64,000 nt of DNA from JAKPUX01 sp035353815. Lineage in GTDB: Bacteria > Zhuqueibacterota > Zhuqueibacteria > Residuimicrobiales > Residuimicrobiaceae. Both the position numbers and the translations under genes were made by a program. The DNA lies in the NCBI GenBank assembly GCA_035353815.1, contig DAOQAG010000018.1, positions 10,903 to 74,902 on the forward strand. The letters run 5' to 3'. The notes below the pieces were generated by a model that was not told the DNA's origin, did no database searches, and was given only the letters and a program-made list of their open reading frames with translations. Of the stretch, positions 40,746 through 48,757 are shown piece by piece; position 1 is the first letter of the stretch; every line of letters starts with the position of its first letter.

Positions 40746-42383
40746 TCAGCCCCAGTTCAGATAAAGAGGATTGGTGAAGCAGCGGCAGGTGGTGGCATGA
40801 TGCCGGCTGCTCACCTCGAGACGGAGGTAGCCGTGGCCGGGGAGTGCCGGAGCGGTCTCCTCCAGTCGCCAGGACATCGAACCCGCGGTCCCGATCGGGA
40901 GGGACCGGCGGGTTTCTTTTTTTTGCCTCAGGTCGCCGATGCAGAGAGTGACGGCGGTAAGCGGGCCGAAGGCGGGCGTGGATTCCGCCGCGATCACGAG
41001 GGCGTGCGGCGGAGCCGTGCAGGTATCGCCGGTTTCCCAACGGGCCTGCCCTGGTCCTGTGAGTGCGATCGTCGCGGCTGGTCCGCTGGTGACCAGGCAC
41101 CGTCCGGCGCGCAGGCTGGAGAGCAGCGCTGAGACGGTCAGCCGCCCGGAGGGCCGTGCCACACCGGTGCGGACCTGTCCAAAGAGATGTTCCTCTTTTT
41201 CCTGCAGGGTGAGATGGGGGAGGGCGATCTGGCGCCAGCGGCCAAAATCGCCGTGCGCGTCATTTCCGCCGATCAGGACCGGGCGGCGCCCCGAGAGGAG
41301 GAGGCGTTTCCAGACGGCCAGGCCGCGCTTGAGGCTGCGGTCGTGCAGGCTGTTCCACATCTGCACCCCGTTGAGACGGGCATGCGCATAATCTGCGTCG
41401 CGCCAGTGGTCACGGCCCAGGAACAGCCGCTGCAGCCGCGGCGGGCGCGACTCGGCATGCGCGGCGAAGGCGAGGCTGGCGCCGGTCAGCCGCTCCAGGA
41501 CCGCCTTGATCCGCCACTGGGGCCGGATGTGCAGCCATTTCTCCGCCGAATCCCCCCAGCCCGGGTAAAATTCGGGCTCATCAAGGAGCAGGAAATGAAC
41601 ATTGCGGCCGCGGCTGTTTCCCGCCGAAAGCTCCTCTCCCGCCAGGATGACCGGCTGCCCGCCGTCCTCGTTCCAGGAACGAACAAACTCCTGCAGCCAG
41701 CGCCACTTGCCCAGCTTGGGATCCGCGCGCAGATACTCCTCCCAGAGGTCATCGAGATCGTAGGAATGGTCGGTCACCGCAAAGAACTCGAGTCCCATGG
41801 CCGTTGCCGCCGCGGCCGCGGCCTGCGGCGGCGCGCCGAACTCCACCTGATCGGAGGTGAGGTGGCTGTGGTAGTGGAGGTCGCCGAAGCACCAGTGGCA
41901 GCTGCCGGGCAAATCGTCCGCATCGCGCCAGACCTTCAGCGGCGCATGGCTCAGGGTGGCATAGTCATCGACGCGGATCCGGCGCAGCCGGCCCGCCTGG
42001 TGGCAGACCAGGACCGGCTCCACCCGCAAGGCGCCGTCGACCTGCGGCAGCTGGAGCTGAAAGGTGCGCCACCAAAGGGCTTGGCGGACGAGCTCGCCGT
42101 TGAGATCGATCGTTTCATCGCCAAGGATCTCGTCCCCCCGTTTTATAGCGACCTGAATCTGCACCAGTTCGACGGGATAGCGGTCGGCATCCTTGATCAA
42201 GAGAAAGAGCGGCAGTGTCCGCCCGGGGGCGAGGCGATGGGGAAGATCAAAGAGGATCTCGGCGCGGCGGGCGAAGTAGCGGCTGGGCAGCCGGGCGATC
42301 CGGAAATGCGTTTCGACGTAGAGGAAAAATCCGGCCAGGAAGGCCGGGGCGAGGGGATGGATGAGGTATTCGGGCGAGATCAT
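40746..42383 (-). CDS. PHP/CehA-type phosphoesterase with N-terminal membrane segment
   Basis: The 545-residue protein has one N-terminal hydrophobic segment (IHPLAPAFLAGFFLYV), then a beta domain. A PHP metal-dependent hydrolase fold follows: GDLHYHSHLTSD, AVTDHSYDL, FAAHAE, and GGNDAHGDFG near residue 385. These are the metal-binding His and Asp motifs of the CehA/McbA family. Its ATG overlaps the upstream radical SAM gene by 4 bases (ATGA). As the last gene of the glycan cluster it may trim or process a phosphorylated or lipid-linked sugar, but the substrate is unknown. A C-terminal beta domain follows. Confidence 0.78.
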   Translation of the reverse strand: MISPEYLIHPLAPAFLAGFFLYVETHFRIARLPSRYFARRAEILFDLPHRLAPGRTLPLFLLIKDADRYPVELVQIQVAIKRGDEILGDETIDLNGELVRQALWWRTFQLQLPQVDGALRVEPVLVCHQAGRLRRIRVDDYATLSHAPLKVWRDADDLPGSCHWCFGDLHYHSHLTSDQVEFGAPPQAAAAAATAMGLEFFAVTDHSYDLDDLWEEYLRADPKLGKWRWLQEFVRSWNEDGGQPVILAGEELSAGNSRGRNVHFLLLDEPEFYPGWGDSAEKWLHIRPQWRIKAVLERLTGASLAFAAHAESRPPRLQRLFLGRDHWRDADYAHARLNGVQMWNSLHDRSLKRGLAVWKRLLLSGRRPVLIGGNDAHGDFGRWRQIALPHLTLQEKEEHLFGQVRTGVARPSGRLTVSALLSSLRAGRCLVTSGPAATIALTGPGQARWETGDTCTAPPHALVIAAESTPAFGPLTAVTLCIGDLRQKKETRRSLPIGTAGSMSWRLEETAPALPGHGYLRLEVSSRHHATTCRCFTNPLYLNWG

Positions 42384-43432
42384 GGCGCCTCCCGGCGGTC
42401 GCCGCCGGGGTCTTGCAGTGCAGCCAGGATCGCGGCGGCAGGGCGCGGATCGAGGCGGTGGAATGTTTTCCGCAGCGGATGGCGCATATATTTTTCCAGG
42501 CTATAGCTGATTTTGGCCGCCATGCTTTGCACAAATAATCGATCGAACCTGTAGGTGAAGGAGGGATCGAAATAGCAGTTCAGGGTGCAGCCGTCGCAGA
42601 CGGGCCGGCGTCCCTGGCGGGCGCGATGCCAGCGGACCTGAGCGCCGTTCCAGACGGCCTCCAGCCCCGCATCCAGGGGAATCCGCGCGGCGGCATGATG
42701 ATAGCAGGGCAGGATCAGCTCGTTCTGCGGCGAAATCACCACCACACCGTCGACTACGCGGCAGCGCGGCGAGCCGGTTTGATTCCCGCCGCGAAGGCGC
42801 AGCAGATGCAGGGCACGGTTGACATAGACAAAAGGACGGTTTGCGAACTGTTCAATAAACGCCAGATCGGCGGGCGATAATTCCCGCCGCTGCTGGTGTG
42901 AAAAAACCGGATTGACGACGAGGACCAGTCCCAGCCTCCGGCTAAAGTCGGCCAGCAGAGGAAGATGGGCCAGGGTCGTGTGCTGTGCGGTGAAGAGAAG
43001 ATCCGGCTGTTCGCCGAGCTGCCGTGCCAGGTCGATGCCGGCGAGCACGGCATCAAAGCTGGGTACGCCGCGCAGCCGGTCATGGTCGGCGGCGGAGGCG
43101 GCATCGAGTGAAAAGTGGAGAAAATCAACCCGTCCCGCCAGCTCGGCGGCACGCTCGCGATAGAGCAGCGCATTGGTGGTCAGCGTTGTCCGCAGCCCGG
43201 CGGCATGGGCGAGGCGGAGCATCTCCGGCAGCTCGGGATGCAGCAGGGGTTCTCCGCCGGTAAAGTCGACGAAGCGAAGACCGATGCGCGCAGCGGCCCG
43301 GAGGTTACGCGCCACCTCCGGCAAGCGGGCGGGTTCTCCGGCCGGCCGGCGCCAGATGTCGCAGAATGCGCAGCGGCTGTTGCAGTGCTCGGTGATATAA
43401 TAGTGGAGCAGAAGCGGCGGCAGCCAGGACAT
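42380..43432 (-). CDS. Radical SAM protein with C-terminal cysteine cluster, glycan cluster (third of three)
   Basis: From the ATG at 43432 (SD GGAGGG) the protein has 350 residues. The 4Fe-4S radical SAM motif is CNSRCAFC (Cys17, 21, 24), followed by VDFTGGEPLLHPELPEMLRLA. The C-terminal region carries SPRCRVVDGVV, LPCYHHA, VCDGCTLNC, which may bind an auxiliary cluster as in SPASM/twitch proteins. The frame runs much further upstream, but that part is a shadow of the adjacent glycosyltransferase gene. It uses SAM to make a radical; the substrate is unknown. It overlaps the PHP gene by 4 bases (ATGA). Confidence 0.86.
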   Translation of the reverse strand: MSWLPPLLLHYYITEHCNSRCAFCDIWRRPAGEPARLPEVARNLRAAARIGLRFVDFTGGEPLLHPELPEMLRLAHAAGLRTTLTTNALLYRERAAELAGRVDFLHFSLDAASAADHDRLRGVPSFDAVLAGIDLARQLGEQPDLLFTAQHTTLAHLPLLADFSRRLGLVLVVNPVFSHQQRRELSPADLAFIEQFANRPFVYVNRALHLLRLRGGNQTGSPRCRVVDGVVVISPQNELILPCYHHAAARIPLDAGLEAVWNGAQVRWHRARQGRRPVCDGCTLNCYFDPSFTYRFDRLFVQSMAAKISYSLEKYMRHPLRKTFHRLDPRPAAAILAALQDPGGDRREAP

Positions 43433-43446
43433 GGGCCCTCCGCAGG

Positions 43447-44589
43447 TTACGCCCGGACAGGGCGGTTTTGCTGCGCCGGATAGGTCTGATCCTTCCAGCG
43501 GATACGGCGGTCGAAGGGCAGCAGCAGGGGCAGGCACAGGCCATAGGTGAAATAAAAGAGCTCGAAGGCCGGGAAATAGCGCAAGAGGCCGCCCTGGCCG
43601 GTGGCCCGCGCCATTTTCCGGCAGATGGCGAAATCGCCGGCCAGCAGCACCAGCAGCGCGGCCAGTGTGGCCCATGGGGCCGGGTGACCGCAGCAGAGGG
43701 CCACGAGGAGGCCGGCGCGGCTGACCAGGCTGGTCCCCATGAGCAGCTTGCCGAAGAGGCGAACCTGGCGCACGCCCAGTGCCCAGCGGCGGCGCTGCCG
43801 GTAAAAGGCCGGCAGGGTGGCCACGGGCAGGCTGACGACCGACGCCTCTGGCGCCGGGGTGACGCGCACCCGCCAGCGACTGGTGCGCGAGATCGCATCG
43901 AGCAGGGCAAAATCCTCGATGAGGCTGTGACCGAGAGCCGGATAGCCACCCACCGCGAGATAGGCGCTGCGGCGGAAGGCCATATTGTTGCCCATCCAGC
44001 TCAGGGGTTTGTTCATGCGGATGGCGGCAGCGGCGATGCCGAGCAGATAGAGCCAGTCCAGGGCCTGCAGGGCGGCGAAACGGGCCCCGCCGGGGGTATA
44101 CTCCAGGAAGGTAAAGCCGCCGACCAGGCCGACCTCGTCGGTGAAGGCGGCGAGAAGATGCCGGATCCAGCCGGGCGGAACCCGGCAGTCGGCATCGGTG
44201 ACGAAGAGGATCTCGCCGCTGCTCTGCTGGATGCCGGCATAGGCGGCTCCGGCCTTGCCGGGAAGGGACTTCTCCCCGTGGCCGAGGCGGAGGGTGCACA
44301 TGCGTGGATGCGCCCTGCAAAAATCCTGCAGCAGCCGCGCTGAGCCATCGTTCGAGTCATCATCGATGAGGATCACTTCCAGTTTTTCGGCGGGATAGTC
44401 GAGGGCCGCAATGGAGTCGAGGCAGGCGCCGAGATGCGGCGCCTCATTGCGAATGGCGATGATCACACTTACCGTTGGCTCCCAGCGCTGCGGCTCCGGC
44501 TCCTCGGCGAAGAGCGCGCCGAGCCGGCGATAGAGCACCACCCCCAGAAGCCCGTACAGCCCGCAGGAGAAAAGCAGCAGTGCAGTCAC
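43447..44589 (-). CDS. GT2 family membrane-associated glycosyltransferase (glycan cluster, E)
   Basis: From the GTG at 44589 (AAGGGGAAC before it) the protein has 380 residues: one N-terminal transmembrane segment, a GT-A domain with VIIAIRNEAPH, ILIDDDSND and VTDADCR, the acceptor-site pair SLIEDFAL, then RQRRRW and C-terminal hydrophobic segments. It transfers a sugar from a nucleotide donor at the cytosolic face. It retains the QxxRW hallmark fully. The GTG lies one base after the stop of the DUF3108 gene. It is the most divergent of the five paralogues. Donor and acceptor are unknown. Confidence 0.87.
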   Translation of the reverse strand: MTALLLFSCGLYGLLGVVLYRRLGALFAEEPEPQRWEPTVSVIIAIRNEAPHLGACLDSIAALDYPAEKLEVILIDDDSNDGSARLLQDFCRAHPRMCTLRLGHGEKSLPGKAGAAYAGIQQSSGEILFVTDADCRVPPGWIRHLLAAFTDEVGLVGGFTFLEYTPGGARFAALQALDWLYLLGIAAAAIRMNKPLSWMGNNMAFRRSAYLAVGGYPALGHSLIEDFALLDAISRTSRWRVRVTPAPEASVVSLPVATLPAFYRQRRRWALGVRQVRLFGKLLMGTSLVSRAGLLVALCCGHPAPWATLAALLVLLAGDFAICRKMARATGQGGLLRYFPAFELFYFTYGLCLPLLLPFDRRIRWKDQTYPAQQNRPVRA

Positions 44590-44590
44590 A

Positions 44591-45394
44591 TCAGTTCCCC
44601 TTCTCAAGCGCCTGGAGGCGCATGACGACCCGCTGGCCCTCGGGGCCGAACTGCAGCTGCAGGGGGAGGTTCTGTGGCGGCGGGCCAAGGAGAATGGTCA
44701 GCATGCCCTCAGGACGGGCGATACGGTTGGTCAAGAGATCGGTCTTCCAGGCGCGAGCGACCGCAGAGCCGCTGCGGCTGAAGCGCAGGGTGACCTGGCG
44801 CACATGCACCCGGCCGAGGGGGGTGCTCTCTTCGCCGCCATCGCTCACCCGGCCGGAGGCGAGCCACGCCTGGCTTTCAATATCGAGGGGAAAGGAGAGG
44901 GAATCGCCGGCGACAGGCGAGAGCTGCCGCAGCCGGTAGAGCATGGTGAAGAGGTCCATCGCTCCGGGAAGGAAGGGCCATGATCCCAGCTCCCCGCCCC
45001 GGGCGGTGCCGGTGATGCGGTCGTAGTGGATCGTGAGCTCCTGCCGGATATTGCTCTGGTCGATGGTTTTATGCACGGTCCGCGGCAATCTGGAGGCCGG
45101 ATCGACCTCGGTGCGGTAGAGATTATGGATCGAAAAGATCAGGCTGGTCAGGGTTCTGGTGTCGATGCGGGCCTCTATCTGCTGGGGATCGCCAGGCTGA
45201 AACCGGACGACGGCCCTGGCCGCGCCCATCCCTTTGAAGGAGAGGGAGAAGCGCAGGGTTTCGGCGAACGCGAGCGGCTGCGACGCGTCACCCGGTGGCA
45301 GTGCGCTCCGGGCCGAGAGCAAAGCGGGCAGAAGGCAGAGGGCGATGAAGTAGAGCCAGCCGGCCCACCGCTGTGCCTGGTGGTGAGATTTCAT
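44591..45394 (-). CDS. DUF3108 exported protein (glycan cluster)
   Basis: From the ATG at 45394 the protein has 267 residues with a signal-like hydrophobic segment (GWLYFIALCLLPALLSARSA). The rest is beta-rich and matches the DUF3108 pattern: LRFSLSFKGMGAARAVVRF, the DYD-like HYDR block, FPLDIE, and a C-terminal GPPPQNLPLQLQF stretch. DUF3108 proteins are periplasmic and of unknown function, some near lipid or polysaccharide export genes. Its start overlaps the upstream radical SAM stop (ATGA). It is the only periplasmic-type soluble protein of the cluster, which suggests a role in export of the product. Confidence 0.72.
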   Translation of the reverse strand: MKSHHQAQRWAGWLYFIALCLLPALLSARSALPPGDASQPLAFAETLRFSLSFKGMGAARAVVRFQPGDPQQIEARIDTRTLTSLIFSIHNLYRTEVDPASRLPRTVHKTIDQSNIRQELTIHYDRITGTARGGELGSWPFLPGAMDLFTMLYRLRQLSPVAGDSLSFPLDIESQAWLASGRVSDGGEESTPLGRVHVRQVTLRFSRSGSAVARAWKTDLLTNRIARPEGMLTILLGPPPQNLPLQLQFGPEGQRVVMRLQALEKGN

Positions 45395-46449
45395 GCGCGC
45401 CTCCGCTGCATGCGGATGATCTTGCGGGCGTTGTTGATGGCCTCGCCCAGAGAACGCGGGTGGATGAGCAGGTAGCGCTGCGTATAGCAGGTCGTCCAGC
45501 ATCCACTACATTGGCTATAGGCCTCGAGGCGTTCACGATAGGCGGGACTCGACAAGATCTCCTTCATGGACGAGTTGAAGAGATTGCCAATCGGGCCGCC
45601 CCAACAGAGGTGGAGGTCGCCGTTCTCCATGATGGTGGTGCGGCTGGAGAGAAAGCGCGAGCCGACAAAAGGACAGGGCGTGGTTTCCCGGGCACGGACG
45701 AAGGGCTCGATGCCGCGGATCCAGGCGTTGAGATTGAGGATGTCGGGATTGTTATCGAGAAAGGCCGTCAGACGCAAAAGACGATCACCCGGCTGAACCA
45801 AGAGGTCGTCGTCATCACGCGTGGTTTCGGTCAGGTGGTGATAGAGGCCGATGGTGGCCTTCCAGCCGATGCGTTTGGCGGTGGCGATCAGCTCGGGCAC
45901 CTGGCCGAGGTTGAAGCTGCTGAGCACGATATTGCAGTAGAGCAGAGCGCGGGAGGAGCCCCGCATGGCGGCGATCATCTCCATGTGCTGAAGCACGGTG
46001 CGGCTGAAATCACGGGCACCGCGCAGGAGATCGCCGGTCTCCCCAAAGCCATCCAGGGAGGTCTGGATGTTGATGTCGTGGTCGAGGCAGAAGCGGCCGA
46101 TGGTGCGGATCCGCTCGCTCTGGTTGTAAAGGCCGGTCACCAGGGTGGTCGCCACGGGGAAGGTCTTTTTCGCTTCCAGGAGGATTTCCGGCAGATCAGG
46201 GACAAGTGTAGCCTCGCCGCCCGAGATGAAGCCGATATAGGCCCCGTAGTGCTGCAGCTCCCGGGCGATATGGCGGAACATGCCAAGGTCCATGCTGGCG
46301 GGTTCGGTTGTACGCTCATAGACCTGGCATTGCCGGCAGCGCTGGGTGCAAAGGCGGGTGAGTCGTACCTCGGTGCTGGAGTTGAGCGGACGGCGATGCC
46401 GCGCGTGGCTGAGAATCGCCCTGCTATTTTTGAGAATGGGCAGGATCAT
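45391..46449 (-). CDS. Radical SAM protein (glycan cluster, second of three)
   Basis: The 352-residue protein has the cluster motif CTQRCRQC (Cys34, 38, 41) and the blocks FISGGEATLVPDLPEILL and IQTSLDGFGETGDLL. The C-terminal part holds LHLCWGGPIGNLFN and a Cys-rich stretch CSGCWTTCYTQR that could bind an additional Fe-S cluster (SPASM-like). It differs from the other two radical SAM proteins in both the motif context and the C-terminal cysteines. It overlaps the downstream DUF3108 start and the upstream GT2 stop by 4 bases each. The substrate is not known. Confidence 0.86.
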   Translation of the reverse strand: MILPILKNSRAILSHARHRRPLNSSTEVRLTRLCTQRCRQCQVYERTTEPASMDLGMFRHIARELQHYGAYIGFISGGEATLVPDLPEILLEAKKTFPVATTLVTGLYNQSERIRTIGRFCLDHDINIQTSLDGFGETGDLLRGARDFSRTVLQHMEMIAAMRGSSRALLYCNIVLSSFNLGQVPELIATAKRIGWKATIGLYHHLTETTRDDDDLLVQPGDRLLRLTAFLDNNPDILNLNAWIRGIEPFVRARETTPCPFVGSRFLSSRTTIMENGDLHLCWGGPIGNLFNSSMKEILSSPAYRERLEAYSQCSGCWTTCYTQRYLLIHPRSLGEAINNARKIIRMQRRRA

Positions 46450-47600
46450 AGGGCAGCCGGGTGTTTACGGTCCTTCCATTTAAAATTGCCAAAAGTGCCC
46501 AGTATGCCGACCAGGGTGATGTAAGGAACCTGGGCGGCGAACCACAGCGGAAACCAGGGCAGGAGATCGGTGCGCTCGTAGCGGCGGGCGCTGCTCCAGC
46601 TGATCGCCCATTCTCCCGCCACTTTGCTGACGAGAGCGAGAAGAAAGAGGCCCGCATGCTGCCGCAGGGCAAGTGCGAGGGGGACCCCGAAGAAGAGGGC
46701 GGCGGTATAGAGATAGACCATCACCAGATAGGCGAAAAAGGGGAGGTTGAGGAAGAACTGGAACGAGCCGTTGGAGGCCCAGCGTTTGCGCTGATTGATG
46801 AATTCGCTCAGGGTTGGCTGCGGGGTTGAGCTGGCGAAGGCTTGCGGCTGCGAGGCAAAAACGACCCGGTAGGCGGGATGCCGGCGGATCAGCTGCATCA
46901 GCAGCACATCGTCGCCGGAGACGCGGTGGGCCACCCGGGTGTAGCCGCCGACCTCGAGAAAGGCCTTGCGGCGGTAGGCCAGGTTCTGGCCGGAAGCCGA
47001 CAGGGGCAGTCCGAGATTGCAGCTGCCCTCCGCGACCCCCATCAGGGGGATGAAATCCATCGCCTGCAGGCGTTCGATGGCGTTTTGCGGCTCGCCGCGG
47101 CGGCCATATTGGGAAAAACCGATGACAAAGCCGACATCCGGAAGAAAATAGCGGACCATGGTGCGCGCCCATTGCGGACCGAGGCGGCAGTCCGCATCGG
47201 TGGCGAGGATGATCTCGCCCTGCGCCCGGCCGATCGCCTGTTGCAGGGCGTATTTTTTCGGGCTCCAGCCGGCTGGGCATTCCGCGATCGAAAGCAGCTG
47301 GATGAAGGGATGGAGGGCCATGCGGCTGCGGACGATTTCCGCGGTGCGGTCTCTGGAGCCGTCATCGGCGACGATAACCTCGTAATGGCCGGCCGGATAG
47401 TCCTGGGCGGCGAGATCGTCAAGCAAGGCGCCGATGCGCAGCTCTTCGTTGCGGGCGGCGACGACGACGGTGACCTCCGGCAGTTCTGCGCTGCCGGGAG
47501 AGGCCGGCCGGCGCAAGCCAATAAGAAAGAGCAGAATCGTGAGGAGGTAGACGGCCGCGAGCAGCAGCGTGATCACAGCGAACAGGGTCATGAGCGGCAT
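46446..47600 (-). CDS. GT2 family membrane-associated glycosyltransferase (glycan cluster, D)
   Basis: From ATG 47600 (GGGAG upstream) the protein has 384 residues: N-terminal transmembrane segment (LFAVITLLLAAVYLLTILLF), GT-A motifs VVVAARNEE, VADDGSRD, ATDADCR, acidic motif SGDDVLL, then NQRKRW and two or three C-terminal transmembrane segments ending FKWKDRKHP. The order and motifs match the other paralogues. It overlaps the downstream radical SAM start by 4 bases (ATGA) and follows GT2-C by 5 bases. The sequence blocks SPKKYALQQAIG and FIPLMGVAEGS suggest tandem duplication of an ancestral gene. Confidence 0.88.
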   Translation of the reverse strand: MPLMTLFAVITLLLAAVYLLTILLFLIGLRRPASPGSAELPEVTVVVAARNEELRIGALLDDLAAQDYPAGHYEVIVADDGSRDRTAEIVRSRMALHPFIQLLSIAECPAGWSPKKYALQQAIGRAQGEIILATDADCRLGPQWARTMVRYFLPDVGFVIGFSQYGRRGEPQNAIERLQAMDFIPLMGVAEGSCNLGLPLSASGQNLAYRRKAFLEVGGYTRVAHRVSGDDVLLMQLIRRHPAYRVVFASQPQAFASSTPQPTLSEFINQRKRWASNGSFQFFLNLPFFAYLVMVYLYTAALFFGVPLALALRQHAGLFLLALVSKVAGEWAISWSSARRYERTDLLPWFPLWFAAQVPYITLVGILGTFGNFKWKDRKHPAAL

Positions 47601-47605
47601 GATGG

Positions 47606-48748
47606 TTATGCTCCCGCTGCCGCAACCGGCGCGGCGTTCTCTTTCCAGCGGATGCGGGTCAGGGGCCCGAGGGCGCCGAAAAGGATGACATAAAAGACGT
47701 GGAGGAATTCCGCCAGGGGGAAGACCGTGAGGGTCTGCGTGCGCTGCATGGCCCGGGCGAAGCGGCTCAGCAGCAGCAGTTCGACAGCGCTCTTGCCCAG
47801 CCACGCCAGCCAGGGGCGGAGATCGAGCGGGGAGTGGCCGAGGCTCGAGATCGCACCAGCGGCCAGCAGCAGGTTGAAAAGCCAGGCAGTGGCGAGGAGG
47901 CTGGTCATTTTCAAGCCATAATGGAACCCCTTGGACGCGTGACGCAGGCGCTGACGAAAAAAAGCACGGCCGCTGGTGAGCAAGCGGGTCGGCACAATCG
48001 CCTGGGCATGGAGCGCATAGGCCACCCGCCAACGGGTGCGTTCCAGGACCTGTTTCAGGAAAAGGTCATCATCGCCGGAGATGAAGTGGGCGATGCGGGT
48101 AAAACCGTCGACCTCGCGCCAGACCGCCTTGCGATAGCCGAGGTTGCGACCGGTGCAGGTGGCCGGCCGGCCCCACCCGGTGGTCGCCGCGGCGAGAGCC
48201 GCCAGGGAGAGCGACTCGAGGGCGAGCAGGCGTTCCCCCAGGCGGCGCGGCCGGGGGAGCTCATAGGGAGAATAGCCGATCACCATGCCGATCTCGGGGG
48301 CAAAGAAATCCGCCATGGTGGAGATCCAGGCGGGAAGCGGCTGGCAGTCGGCGTCAGTGAAGAGCAGGATCTCCCCCTGTGCTGCCGCGATGCCCTGGGC
48401 CAGGGCATGCTTTTTGGGTGAGATCACTTGCTCGCGCCCGGTGCTGTGCAGCAGGCGGAGCGGCGCCGCGGGATGGGCACGGCGCCAAGTCAGGACCTGC
48501 GCGACGGTGTCATCGCCCGAAGCATCGTCAATGAGGAGGATTTCGTAGCGATCGCCGGGATAGTCCTGGCGGGAGAGGGCGTCCAGCAGCGGTGCGATGT
48601 GCGCGGACTCGTTGCGCGCAGCGACCAGGACAGAGATGAAGGGGCGTTCCGATGCGGCGGCCGCCGGTTTGAGCCGATGCAAGCCCGCGGCGATGAAGAG
48701 CAGGACAGCCATGTAGAGAAAGGTGAGAGCCAGCAGCAGGGGGATCAT
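47606..48748 (-). CDS. GT2 family membrane-associated glycosyltransferase (glycan cluster, C)
   Basis: 380 residues: N-terminal transmembrane segment, GT-A core with VLVAARNES, LIDDASGDD, FTDADCQ, the acidic motif SGDDDLFLKQ, and then RQRLRHASKG. In this last motif the Trp of QxxRW is His, a deviation also found in GT2-A. The C-terminus has two or three transmembrane segments and ends with RIRWKEN. The block SPKKHALAQGIAAAQGE is shared with the D and B paralogues. It lies between the Wzi-like gene (10 bases) and GT2-D (5 bases). Substrate unknown. Confidence 0.88.
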   Translation of the reverse strand: MIPLLLALTFLYMAVLLFIAAGLHRLKPAAAASERPFISVLVAARNESAHIAPLLDALSRQDYPGDRYEILLIDDASGDDTVAQVLTWRRAHPAAPLRLLHSTGREQVISPKKHALAQGIAAAQGEILLFTDADCQPLPAWISTMADFFAPEIGMVIGYSPYELPRPRRLGERLLALESLSLAALAAATTGWGRPATCTGRNLGYRKAVWREVDGFTRIAHFISGDDDLFLKQVLERTRWRVAYALHAQAIVPTRLLTSGRAFFRQRLRHASKGFHYGLKMTSLLATAWLFNLLLAAGAISSLGHSPLDLRPWLAWLGKSAVELLLLSRFARAMQRTQTLTVFPLAEFLHVFYVILFGALGPLTRIRWKENAAPVAAAGA

Positions 48749-48757
48749 GCGGCGCGT

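Noticed and set aside
40741..40753. Perfect palindrome GGGGCTCAGCCCC between the R3H and PHP genes
   Set aside because: The only possible loop is one base, so no stable terminator hairpin; it overlaps the PHP stop codon and may be chance.
41187..42506. Plus-strand frame over the PHP and radical SAM genes
   Set aside because: Low-complexity shadow, no motif, overlaps two well-supported genes.
43433..44320. N-terminal extension of the 42380-43432 radical SAM gene
   Set aside because: Overlaps the GT2 gene in another frame; the Met at 43432 has an SD and begins the family-like N-terminus.
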